NCBI RefSeq assembly: GCF_003665435.1
Contig: NZ_CP023407.1
Location: forward strand, 2,294,001-2,358,000
Reading direction: 5' to 3'
DNA from: Streptomyces fungicidicus
Lineage (GTDB): Bacteria > Actinomycetota > Actinomycetes > Streptomycetales > Streptomycetaceae
DNA length: 64,000 bases
The notes under the pieces are model-generated. The model was not told where the DNA came from. It saw only the letters and a program-made list of their open reading frames with translations, and ran no database searches. This document shows positions 32,629-41,057 of this stretch, piece by piece (position 1 is the first letter of the stretch; every line of letters begins with the position of its first letter). The translations under genes were made by a program, and so were the position numbers.

Positions 32629-35600
32629 TGAGCCTCGCGAAGACCATCGTCACCGACTCCGTCCTCACCGTGGGCGGCCTGCTGCCGCCGGACATGCTGA
32701 CCCGTGTACGCGACGGCAAGGACGTGCCGGGCGCCCAGCCGAAGGACTACGGCCTGTTCGCGGCCAACGACACGGTCCGGGACGCGGCCGAGCGCTCCTG
32801 GGCGTACCTCAAGGGCGTGTGGACGGCCTACCGGGACTCGCTCGCCAAGGGCGGCGCCCTCGACAACGAGGGCATCCCGGCGGTCGGCGTGACCGTCGAG
32901 CGCTGGCTGCTGCCCCTGTTCGAGCAACTGGGCTACGGCCGCCTGCCCGACGCCCCGGCCGGGGGCCTGCCGTCGGCGGACGGCGAGAAGCGGTTCCCGG
33001 TCAGCCACGCCTGGCAGTCCGCGCCGGTCCACCTGACCGGCTGGAACGTCGACCTGGACCGCAGGTCTTCCACCGTCCCCGGCCCGGCCCCGCAGTCGCT
33101 GCTCCAGGAGTACCTCAACCGCAGCGGCGCGGACACCCTGTGGGGCCTGCTGTCCAACGGCCGGCTGCTGCGCCTGCTGCGCGACTCGACGTCCATGGTC
33201 GGCTCGGCCTACGTCGAGTTCGACGTCGAGGCGATCTTCGAGGGCGACCGCTTCGCCGACTTCCTGCTGCTGTGGCGCCTGACCCACCGCTCCCGCTTCG
33301 AGGCGCACGGCGACAGCGGCGCGGCGGGCTGCTGGCTGGAGCGGTGGCGCACGGAGGCGATCGCCAGCGGCACCCGCGCCATGGAGCAGCTCCGCAAGGG
33401 TGTGGAGAAGGCCCTGGTGATCCTGGGCACCGGCTTCATCCAGCACCGGGACAACGCGGACTTCCGGCGGAGGCTGGACGAGTCCGAGGTGACCGTCCGC
33501 GCCATGCACCCGGCGCTGCTCAACCTCGTCTACCGCCTGCTGTTCCTCTTCGTCGCCGAGGACCGCGGCCTGCTGATCCCGCCGGACACCCCGGACGACG
33601 CCCGCGAACGCTACGAGAAGTATTTCTCCACCGCCCGTCTGCGCCGCACCGCCATACGCCGCACCGGCGGCCCGCACGGCGACCAGTGGCACGCGCTGCG
33701 CCTGGTACTGGAGGGTCTGGGCCGGGAGGGCGGCCGGCCCGAGATCGGCCTGCCCGGCCTGGGCGGCCTGTTCGAGCGCTCGGAGGCGGACGCCGTCCTG
33801 GACGGCCTGGAACTGCCGAACGAGGCGCTGTTCACGGCGGTCAGGGCCCTGTCCGTGGTGACCGACCCCAAGCTGAACCGCCCGCGCCGGGTCGACTACC
33901 GTCACCTGGGCGCGGAGGAACTGGGCTCCATCTACGAGTCCCTGCTGGAACTGGTCCCCCGCTTCAACCCGGCGGCCAACTCCTTCGAGCTGCGCACCCT
34001 CGCCGGCAACGAGCGCAAGACGACCGGCTCGTACTACACACCGTCCCCGCTGATCGACTGCCTACTCGACTCGGCTCTGGACCCGGTGATAGACGACGCG
34101 GTCAAGTCGGGCGCGACCCGGGAGGAGCAGGAGGCCGCGCTGCTGCGGCTGACGGTCTGCGACCCTGCTTGCGGTTCGGGCCACTTCCTGGTGGCGGCGG
34201 CCCGCCGCATCGCCAAGCGGCTGGCCGCGGTGCGCACGGACTCGCCCGAGCCGAGCGCGGAGGCGACGCGTACGGCGCTGCGGGACGTGATCGGCCGGTG
34301 CATCTACGGCGTCGACCTCAACGAGATGGCCGTGGAACTGGCCAAGGTGTCGCTGTGGATCGAGTCCCTGGAGCCCGGAAAGCCGCTCGGCTTCCTGGAC
34401 TCCCACATCAAGCACGGCAACGGCCTGGTGGGCACCACACCGAAGCTGCTGGCCGAGGGCCTGCCGGACGACGCCTTCAAGGTGATCGAGGGCGACGACA
34501 AGAAGTGGGTCGCCGCGCTGAAGAAGCGCAACAAGGCCGAGCGGGAGGCCTGGAAGGCCCGCCTGGCCGGCGTCCACCAGGGCGAGCTGTTCGGGTCGGC
34601 GACGGCGCTGGCGTCCTCCAACGCGAAGCTGGCGCGGGCCGCGGCCGGCATCACTGCGGCGCGGAACGACAAGCTGGAGTACGTCCACGAGCAGCGGGAC
34701 GCGTACGTGGCGCTGACGCAGGACCCCGACTCGGACTACCTGCGGGAACGGGAACTGGCGGATGCGTGGTGCGCCGCGTTCGTCTGGGAGAAGACCCCGG
34801 AGGCCGCTCCGCCGCCGCTGACCCTGGAGGGACTGCTGAGCCTGCGGGCGGACGGCTGGAAGAAGCTGCCGGAGGGGACGAAGGACGCGGTCGTCCGGCT
34901 GCGGAACGACTACCGGTTCTTCCACTGGCACCTGGAGTTCCCGGAGGTGTTCTCGGTGCCGGAGGACGGCGACACCTCGGCCGGGGTGGACGAACGGACG
35001 CGGTGGGGCGGAGGGTTCAGTTGTGTGCTGGGGAACCCGCCGTGGGAGCGGGTCAAGCTCCAGGAGCAGGAGTTTTTCGCCACGCGCAGTGAGGAGATCG
35101 CCACGGCGCCGAACAAGGCGGCCCGGGATCGGCTGATCAAGGCGCTGGCGACGAGCGAGGAGCCGGCGAAGCGGAGACTGCTGACGGACTTCGCCGAGGC
35201 CAAGCGCCAGGCGGAGGGCGTGAGCCACCTGCTGCGCGACTCCGGCCGCTTCCCGCTCGCCGGCCGGGGCGACGTCAACACGTACGCGGTGTTCGCCGAG
35301 GCCGCGTCCCTCGGCATCGCCCCGCACGGCCGCTTCGGCCTGGTCCTGCCGACGGGCATCGCCACGGACGCGACGACGGCGCCGTTCTTCTCGGACCTGG
35401 TGCGCAGCGCGCGGCTGGCGTCCTTCCTGGACTTCGAGAACGAGGCGTTCCTGCTGAGCCGGGCGGTGGACCACCGGGTCCGCTTCTGCCTGCTGACGGT
35501 CGCGGGCCGTAAGGAGCGGGTGCGGGAGGCGTCGTTCGCCTTCGGCACCCGCTACATGGAGGATCTGCCGAGCCGCCGCTTCGCGATGCCGCCGGAGGAG

Positions 35601-36752
35601 ATCCTGCTGGTCAACCCCAACACGGGTACCCTGCCGGTGTTCCGGTCGCGGCGGGACGCGGAGATCACGCTGGGGATCTACCGCCGGGTGCCGGTGCTCA
35701 TCAGGGAGGGGGACCCGGAGGGCAACCCGTGGGGCCTGTCGTTCATGCGGATGTTCGACATGTCCAACGACTCCCACCTGTTCCGCACACAGGAGCAGTT
35801 GACGGCCGAGGGCTGGACCCTGAAGGGCAACGTCTTCGAGCGGGACGGCCAGCGGTACCTCCCGCTGTACGAGGCGAAGATGCTGCACCACTTCGACCAC
35901 CGCCTCGGCACGTACGAGGGACAGACCGAGGCCCAGGCCAACATGGGGACCCTGCCTCGGGTGACGCCGGAACAGCACGACGATCCCGAGTTCGCGCCGA
36001 TGCCGCGGTACTGGGTGCCGGAGTTCGACGTGTTCACGGGGAAGCAGGACCGGAAGGGCAACCCGGTGAAGGAGCCGGGGGTGGCTTCGCGGTTGGCGGA
36101 GAAGGGCTGGCACCGTGGTTGGCTGATGGGGTGGCGGGATATTGCCCGGTCGACCGATACGCGAACGACAATGGCCACGGTGCTTCCTCCGTACGGCATT
36201 GGTCACACGTACCCGCTCATGTTCCCCGAGGACGCATCCTCCGCAGCCTTTCTCCAGGCGTGCCTGAGCTCGTTCGCATTCGACTACGCCATCCGGCAGA
36301 AGATCGTTGGCACACACCTGACGTATGGCTACATGTACCAGTTGCCCGTACCGTCGTTGTCCACGCTCGATGAGCAAGAGCTGGATGTCATCTGGTTCAC
36401 GAGTCGGGTCACTGAACTCGTCTATACCTCGAATGACATGGCCGACTTCGCTCGTGACTTGGGTGACAACGGTCCTGCTTTCCGCTGGGACAAAGCCCGC
36501 CGTGACTTGCTCCGCGCAGAGCTGGAAGCTGCCTTCTTCCATCTCTATGGACTCAACAACGAGGAAGTCGAGCACGTCATGAATACGTTCCCCGTCATCA
36601 GACGAGAGGACGAAGCCGCCCACGGCACCTACCGCACCAAGAACCTGATCCTCGACATCTACGACCGCATGACCGAGGCCCGGCGTACCGGCACCGCCTA
36701 CCGGACCGTCCTCGACCCGCCCCCCGGCCAGGGCCCCCGCCACCCGGCGTGA
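32628..36752 (+). CDS. Large N6-adenine DNA methyltransferase (DrmMI/PglX/Eco57I-like)
   Basis: 1374 residues. SAM motif I is CDPACGSGHFLVAA near 511, and the catalytic motif IV NPPWERV is near 803 (D/N-PP-Y/W of N6-adenine enzymes). The N-terminal 480 residues include a helical segment and RKTTGSYYT just before motif I, as in Eco57I/PglX-type enzymes. It should protect self DNA by methylating adenine. By eye, codons between about 36120 and 36600 (target-recognition region) are clearly less G/C-rich at third positions than the rest of the gene, which suggests replacement of that part by recombination. It is coupled to the SNF2 gene by TGATG. Confidence 0.92.
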   Translation: MSLAKTIVTDSVLTVGGLLPPDMLTRVRDGKDVPGAQPKDYGLFAANDTVRDAAERSWAYLKGVWTAYRDSLAKGGALDNEGIPAVGVTVERWLLPLFEQLGYGRLPDAPAGGLPSADGEKRFPVSHAWQSAPVHLTGWNVDLDRRSSTVPGPAPQSLLQEYLNRSGADTLWGLLSNGRLLRLLRDSTSMVGSAYVEFDVEAIFEGDRFADFLLLWRLTHRSRFEAHGDSGAAGCWLERWRTEAIASGTRAMEQLRKGVEKALVILGTGFIQHRDNADFRRRLDESEVTVRAMHPALLNLVYRLLFLFVAEDRGLLIPPDTPDDARERYEKYFSTARLRRTAIRRTGGPHGDQWHALRLVLEGLGREGGRPEIGLPGLGGLFERSEADAVLDGLELPNEALFTAVRALSVVTDPKLNRPRRVDYRHLGAEELGSIYESLLELVPRFNPAANSFELRTLAGNERKTTGSYYTPSPLIDCLLDSALDPVIDDAVKSGATREEQEAALLRLTVCDPACGSGHFLVAAARRIAKRLAAVRTDSPEPSAEATRTALRDVIGRCIYGVDLNEMAVELAKVSLWIESLEPGKPLGFLDSHIKHGNGLVGTTPKLLAEGLPDDAFKVIEGDDKKWVAALKKRNKAEREAWKARLAGVHQGELFGSATALASSNAKLARAAAGITAARNDKLEYVHEQRDAYVALTQDPDSDYLRERELADAWCAAFVWEKTPEAAPPPLTLEGLLSLRADGWKKLPEGTKDAVVRLRNDYRFFHWHLEFPEVFSVPEDGDTSAGVDERTRWGGGFSCVLGNPPWERVKLQEQEFFATRSEEIATAPNKAARDRLIKALATSEEPAKRRLLTDFAEAKRQAEGVSHLLRDSGRFPLAGRGDVNTYAVFAEAASLGIAPHGRFGLVLPTGIATDATTAPFFSDLVRSARLASFLDFENEAFLLSRAVDHRVRFCLLTVAGRKERVREASFAFGTRYMEDLPSRRFAMPPEEILLVNPNTGTLPVFRSRRDAEITLGIYRRVPVLIREGDPEGNPWGLSFMRMFDMSNDSHLFRTQEQLTAEGWTLKGNVFERDGQRYLPLYEAKMLHHFDHRLGTYEGQTEAQANMGTLPRVTPEQHDDPEFAPMPRYWVPEFDVFTGKQDRKGNPVKEPGVASRLAEKGWHRGWLMGWRDIARSTDTRTTMATVLPPYGIGHTYPLMFPEDASSAAFLQACLSSFAFDYAIRQKIVGTHLTYGYMYQLPVPSLSTLDEQELDVIWFTSRVTELVYTSNDMADFARDLGDNGPAFRWDKARRDLLRAELEAAFFHLYGLNNEEVEHVMNTFPVIRREDEAAHGTYRTKNLILDIYDRMTEARRTGTAYRTVLDPPPGQGPRHPA

Positions 36753-36860
36753 CCTGACCGCCCCGCCTGAGCACCCCCACCGGCGCGCCGCCCCGCCCGG
36801 GTGGCGCGCCGTACTCGGCGCAACCACCGCCCGCCCACCTCACCGCACAGGCAGCCGCTT

Positions 36861-38507
36861 ATGGAACCGCGCAACTACCGCATGGTCGTCTCGACCGCGC
36901 AGGACTTCGTGACCACCTCCGCCGAAGCCGACCGCCAACTGCACTACTGGCTCGGCAAGATGAAGCGGTACGACACCTCCGCCCTGGACAAGGGCCGCAA
37001 TGAGATAGCCGAGGGCGTCACCCTCGACCACGACGCGGCGGCGGGCCGGCACGGCTCGTACTCCCGCTGGCGACTCCGCGAGAACCGGCCGGACAACCAG
37101 GGCACCTGGCAGTCCACCGTCGTGGTCCGCTCGGACAACGGCAAGGACTCCCGCCGCACCTGGCTCCAGGTGGACATCGAGCACCAGCCGGCTCCCGGCC
37201 AGGCACACATCCGTGCGAACACGCCCGGCATAGCCAAACTCCTCCTCGATGCCGTCCCCGCACAGGACGGCCTCGCCGAAGTCGGGACGGTTCCGAAGTT
37301 CATCGAACAGGACGACGTGGAGGAGGTGATCGAGGAACTCTGCGAGCAGGACCGCAGACTGCCTGTCGTCGTGGCAAGTGTTCCGTACGGACAGGATGCG
37401 GAAGCCTGGACGAAACGGGTCGTCGAACCGGTCTTCCGGCACCTCAGTGGTCTCGCCGTCATGTACGTCCTCCGGCCGGAGGCCCAGCAGTCCTTCAACG
37501 CGGCCCTCGAACACCACCCGGTCTTCGGGGGTGGCGTCCGCACCTACCTTCCCGGCGTGGACCCGGCCTGGCAGCCCGACGCCCAGCGTCACCCCGTGAT
37601 GTCCCGGTCCACCATCGAGGCGAACGTCGGACGAGCGGCGGCGATCCTCGCGTCCCTTCCCCAGCGCCTGGCGCTGAGCCACCCCCTCCCGGAACCGCTG
37701 GACACCCTGCCGTTCCAGCGCAGCCGCCCCCGCCCGGTTGTCGACACGTCCAGCCTGGAAGAGCTTCGCAAGGAGCTGCGCAAGGTCGACACCCAGCGCC
37801 AGGAGGCGGAGCAGCGCGAGGAGTCGAAGGACCAGCAGATCCGTGAGTTCCGTCTTCGTGTCAAGGAGGCGGATGACCGGGACTTCGAGCAGATCGTCGA
37901 GAACGACCAGCTGTACCGGGACTTCCAGGACGCCCACCGCAAAGTCCGCTTCCTGCAGAAGAAGCTCGAAGAGGCCGGTCTCCACGCGCTGGCCCACACA
38001 CCGCCCCCGGAGCCCGAGGACCAGCCGGCCACCTTCGCAGAGATCCTCGACCGCATGGACGAGTTCACATACCTGCGATTCACCGGGAACCCCAAGAAGA
38101 CCAAGGATCTGGACGCCCAGTGCATCGTCAACTGGGTGACCGTCGCCTGGGACGCCTTGCACACGCTGAACGACTACGCCGCAGCGTCCGCCGCGGGAAC
38201 GACGGGCGGCGACTTCCGCCACTGGTGCGACAACCTTCCGGACGGAGCCTCGAACCGCTTCCCGTCCGCCAAGGTCAAGATGAAGGAGTCCGAGACGGTC
38301 GGGAACAACGCGAAGTGGCGTCGCCAGCGCACGTTCCCCGTGCCGACGTCCGTCGCCAAGGAGGGCAAGCTCTTCATGCAGGCCCACCTGCGGATCGGCG
38401 GGGGCAACACGGTGTCACCCCGGCTCTACTTCCATGACGACGGAGTCGGCACAGGGCTCGTCTACGTGGGGTACATCGGGGAGCACCCCGACAACACGCA
38501 GACCTGA
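36861..38507 (+). CDS. Unknown protein with central coiled coil, last gene of the DISARM-like operon
   Basis: 548 residues, ATG 36861. The N-terminal 280 residues are mixed alpha/beta with no recognised motif (YRMVVSTAQDFV at the start, RTWLQVDIEH). A long coiled coil runs from about 297 to 375 (LEELRKELRKVDTQRQ onwards). A C-terminal globular part contains FRHWCDNLPDG and ends LVYVGYIGEHPDN. It follows the methyltransferase by 108 bp on the same strand. The layout, with a coiled coil joining two domains, is like the accessory proteins of defence operons, but no function can be assigned. It is not DrmC, which carries phospholipase D motifs. Confidence 0.8.
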   Translation: MEPRNYRMVVSTAQDFVTTSAEADRQLHYWLGKMKRYDTSALDKGRNEIAEGVTLDHDAAAGRHGSYSRWRLRENRPDNQGTWQSTVVVRSDNGKDSRRTWLQVDIEHQPAPGQAHIRANTPGIAKLLLDAVPAQDGLAEVGTVPKFIEQDDVEEVIEELCEQDRRLPVVVASVPYGQDAEAWTKRVVEPVFRHLSGLAVMYVLRPEAQQSFNAALEHHPVFGGGVRTYLPGVDPAWQPDAQRHPVMSRSTIEANVGRAAAILASLPQRLALSHPLPEPLDTLPFQRSRPRPVVDTSSLEELRKELRKVDTQRQEAEQREESKDQQIREFRLRVKEADDRDFEQIVENDQLYRDFQDAHRKVRFLQKKLEEAGLHALAHTPPPEPEDQPATFAEILDRMDEFTYLRFTGNPKKTKDLDAQCIVNWVTVAWDALHTLNDYAAASAAGTTGGDFRHWCDNLPDGASNRFPSAKVKMKESETVGNNAKWRRQRTFPVPTSVAKEGKLFMQAHLRIGGGNTVSPRLYFHDDGVGTGLVYVGYIGEHPDNTQT

Positions 38508-38527
38508 GCCGACGACTCGCGGGTGGG

Positions 38528-38722
38528 TCAGCGTCCGACGGCGAACCGTACGAACGCGGCCCACTCCGTGGCGGAGACGGTGAGTTCAGCGCGGGCGGGC
38601 ACCTTGGAGTCGCGGACGTGGATCGCGCCGGGCGTGACGGCGGCTTCCAGGCATTCGCCGCCCTCGTTGCCGCTGTAGCTGCTCTTGAACCAGGTGAGGG
38701 GAGCGGATTCCGCAGTACTCAT
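38528..38722 (-). CDS. DUF397 protein
   Basis: 64 residues with the family signature TWFKSSYSGNEGGECLE and ending WAAFVRFA. DUF397 proteins are small partners of the XRE-type Scr1 regulators of Streptomyces. It overlaps the stop of the regulator by 4 bp (ATGA). It probably antagonises or modulates that regulator by direct binding; that is inferred from known pairs. Confidence 0.94.
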   Translation of the reverse strand: MSTAESAPLTWFKSSYSGNEGGECLEAAVTPGAIHVRDSKVPARAELTVSATEWAAFVRFAVGR

Positions 38723-39582
38723 AGCTCTGCCACCATCTTCTCGATCAAGGCAAGGGACTCCTGCATGGTAAGCGCCTGCGCCCGGATGCTTCCGTACCGT
38801 GCAGCCAGGATGCGGACTTCCTCGGCATCCGTGAGCAGTCGGCTGGAGCTCTGCGCCTCCACGTAGCCCAGTTGAGACTTCCCCTTGGGGGTCAGCAAGA
38901 TGAAGGAGCCACCCATGCCCGCGTGCTGGGTGCGTCCGGTCGGCATCACCTGCAGTTCCACGTTGCGCAGCCGGGCCAGTCGAAGCAGTTGATCCAACTG
39001 CTCCCTGTGAACGTCCCGATCACCCAGCGGACGCCGGAAGACCACCTCCTCGACGACAGCCGTGATCATCGGCGGGGGCCACTGGGTGAGAATGTCCTGC
39101 CGTGCCAGCCGAGAAGCCACCCGCTGCTCCACCAACTCCTCTTCCAGCAACGGCTTACGCATCTCGTACAAGGCCCGAATCCGCCGTTCGGTCTGGAACA
39201 AGCCGGGGATGTCATGGCAGTTGTAGAAGTTGATCTCAACCGCCTCCCGCTCCAACCGCGCATAGTCCCGGAACCAAGCCGGATGCCGGACCCGTGCCTT
39301 CGCCTTCGCCCTCTCCACGTCCTCGATCGTGGCCCGCAGCAGCCCACCCGCCCCCAGCAGTTCGTCAGCCGCCTCCAAGAACTCCCGTTGCGGCGTCCGC
39401 CTCCCCCGTTCCAGCGAGGAGACGAGGTCCTCGCTGTATCCGAGCCGGTCCCCCAGCTCCCGCTGGGTGAACCCGGCCCGTTCCCGGAGCAGCTTGACCT
39501 GCTTGCCCACCGCCCGCATCAGGTCACCGCTCAACTCCCCCTCGTCGTAAACCCCCTGCGCCTCCACCGCCGCCTCGGACAC
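38719..39582 (-). CDS. XRE/Scr1-type transcriptional regulator (DUF5753)
   Basis: 287 residues from GTG 39582, preceded by AAAGGGGGC. An N-terminal HTH (GFTQRELGDRLGYSEDLVSSLERGRRTP, in parts) lies near 35-65. The DUF5753 domain follows, with FYNCHDIPGLFQTE and ILTQWPPPMITAVVEE. Upstream of the gene, running divergently, is an anti-sigma-like ATPase, giving the usual triad. It sits between two defence modules and could regulate either or neither. Confidence 0.92.
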   Translation of the reverse strand: MSEAAVEAQGVYDEGELSGDLMRAVGKQVKLLRERAGFTQRELGDRLGYSEDLVSSLERGRRTPQREFLEAADELLGAGGLLRATIEDVERAKAKARVRHPAWFRDYARLEREAVEINFYNCHDIPGLFQTERRIRALYEMRKPLLEEELVEQRVASRLARQDILTQWPPPMITAVVEEVVFRRPLGDRDVHREQLDQLLRLARLRNVELQVMPTGRTQHAGMGGSFILLTPKGKSQLGYVEAQSSSRLLTDAEEVRILAARYGSIRAQALTMQESLALIEKMVAEL

Positions 39583-39706
39583 GACTGCCCCCTTTCTCAG
39601 GTCACGACCGACACCCCGCACACGACACTTTCTGTGCCGGTACAGGCACCCTCCGTACTGACGGATGTGCTGGTCAGAGTAGAGCGGACCGACCACGCTC
39701 GGTGAC

Positions 39707-40135
39707 GTGAAGACGCAGATCTCCCCCCTTCGATTCAGCCAGCTCTTCAGCCCCACTCCGCGTGGCGCCCGCCTGGCCCGTTTGCTGACCGTGCAGCAGC
39801 TCGACGCGTGGGGCTGGCCGCCGGCCTGCGCGGTGAGCGAGTCGGCCGCACTCGTCGTCGCCGAGCTGAGCGCCAACGCGGTGACCCACGGGCGCGCGCA
39901 GGGCCGTGGGTTCCGGCTCACGCTCACCGTCGAGACACCCGACGCCGACACACTCCGTGTCGAGGTGACCGACGCCCGGGGCGACCGCGCGCCCCGGCCC
40001 CGTACGACCGCCGCCGACCCCGCCGCCGAATCCGGCCGCGGCCTGCTCCTCGTCAAAGCCCTGACCACCCGCTGGGGATGCGATCCCTACCCGCCCTCCG
40101 GGAAGACCGTGTGGGCATGTCTCCCGCTCTCCTGA
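39707..40135 (+). CDS. HATPase (anti-sigma factor, RsbW-like) protein
   Basis: 142 residues starting GTG 39707. The GHKL ATP-binding fold is clear from the N box VVAELSANAVTHG and the G box SGRGLLLVKAL. It lacks the rest of a histidine kinase, so it is a stand-alone RsbW-type ATPase. It forms the standard divergent triad with the XRE and DUF397 genes. It may act as an anti-sigma kinase or a signalling partner of the regulator. Confidence 0.92.
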   Translation: MKTQISPLRFSQLFSPTPRGARLARLLTVQQLDAWGWPPACAVSESAALVVAELSANAVTHGRAQGRGFRLTLTVETPDADTLRVEVTDARGDRAPRPRTTAADPAAESGRGLLLVKALTTRWGCDPYPPSGKTVWACLPLS

Positions 40136-40238
40136 CGGGGAATGCGAGACAGTCCGTCCACAGACGGACACACACCGTGGACAATCCCCCGGGGAGGTGG
40201 AGAGAATTCCGATCACACTGTGGGGAGGGGACGTACGG

Positions 40239-41057
40239 GTGGGGGAGAACAGCGCGTTGGACGGCGCCGTGCCGCGCATCTCGCAGGGGATCGAGGTGTA
40301 CGCCGGCAAGGACGGGGCCGTGTCGTGGAGCGGCGTCGAGCTGACGGCCGACGTGATGCGGGAGTTACGCGAAGGGCCGTGGGCGGAGCGGGTCGGTGAT
40401 CTCGCCGCCACTCGCGACTTCCTGACCGAGTTACGAGGCCTCGCCACGACGGACATGGAGACCGACACCCTCAAGGCCCTCCTGGCGAGCGAGCCGGAAC
40501 CCCTCCCCTGGCAGGTCGGCGAAGCCCTCGCCGAGGTGCTGCTGGAGCACTGGCACGGGGCACTGTGGCTGTGGGACGGCGCCCGTGACCGGCGTACGCG
40601 CAAGGCGAGCCTGCCGGGTGCCGACCTGGTCGGCCTGTGCGTGGCGGACGGCTCGGCGCGGCTGCTGTTCGGCGAGGTCAAGTCGTCCTCCGAGCAGTCC
40701 GCCCCGCCGGGCGTCATGACGGGCTCGGACGGCATGATCCACCAGCTCGAGAAGCTCTCCGCGAAGGACGACCACCTCACGCTCATGAAGTGGCTGCGTT
40801 TCCGGTGTCTGACCCCGGAGCACAAGGCCGCCTACCAGACCGCGGCCGGGCGCTGGGTGAAGTCGATGGGCAAGGACGTCCAGCTCTTCGGCTGTCTGGT
40901 GCGCGACACCGCGCCGGAGCCGAAGGACCTGAGCAACCGGGCCAAGGAACTCGCCAAGACGGTCGTGGAGCCGATGCATGCGCTGCTCACGGCCTGGTAC
41001 CTCCCCGTGGCCATGTCCTCATGGCCCGACCACGTGGGGGTGCTCGACCATGGCTGA
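40239..41057 (+). CDS. HamA-like (DUF1837) nuclease subunit, Hachiman-type
   Basis: 272 residues from GTG 40239, preferred over GTG 40197 because GGGAGGGG precedes it and the upstream codons lack G/C bias. The core reads ASLPGADLVGL followed by LLFGEVKSSSE near 140-150. The Asp and the E-x-K are the PD-(D/E)xK arrangement of DUF1837/HamA effectors. Its stop overlaps the helicase start by 8 bp. In Hachiman, HamA is a DNA nuclease held in check by HamB until DNA damage or invasion is sensed. The family call rests on motif, size and partner; other nuclease-helicase pairs such as AbpAB are close alternatives. Confidence 0.7.
   Translation: MGENSALDGAVPRISQGIEVYAGKDGAVSWSGVELTADVMRELREGPWAERVGDLAATRDFLTELRGLATTDMETDTLKALLASEPEPLPWQVGEALAEVLLEHWHGALWLWDGARDRRTRKASLPGADLVGLCVADGSARLLFGEVKSSSEQSAPPGVMTGSDGMIHQLEKLSAKDDHLTLMKWLRFRCLTPEHKAAYQTAAGRWVKSMGKDVQLFGCLVRDTAPEPKDLSNRAKELAKTVVEPMHALLTAWYLPVAMSSWPDHVGVLDHG

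Noticed and set aside
34062..36827. 921-residue minus-strand frame over the methyltransferase
   Set aside because: Antisense shadow; the plus strand carries the SAM and NPPW motifs.
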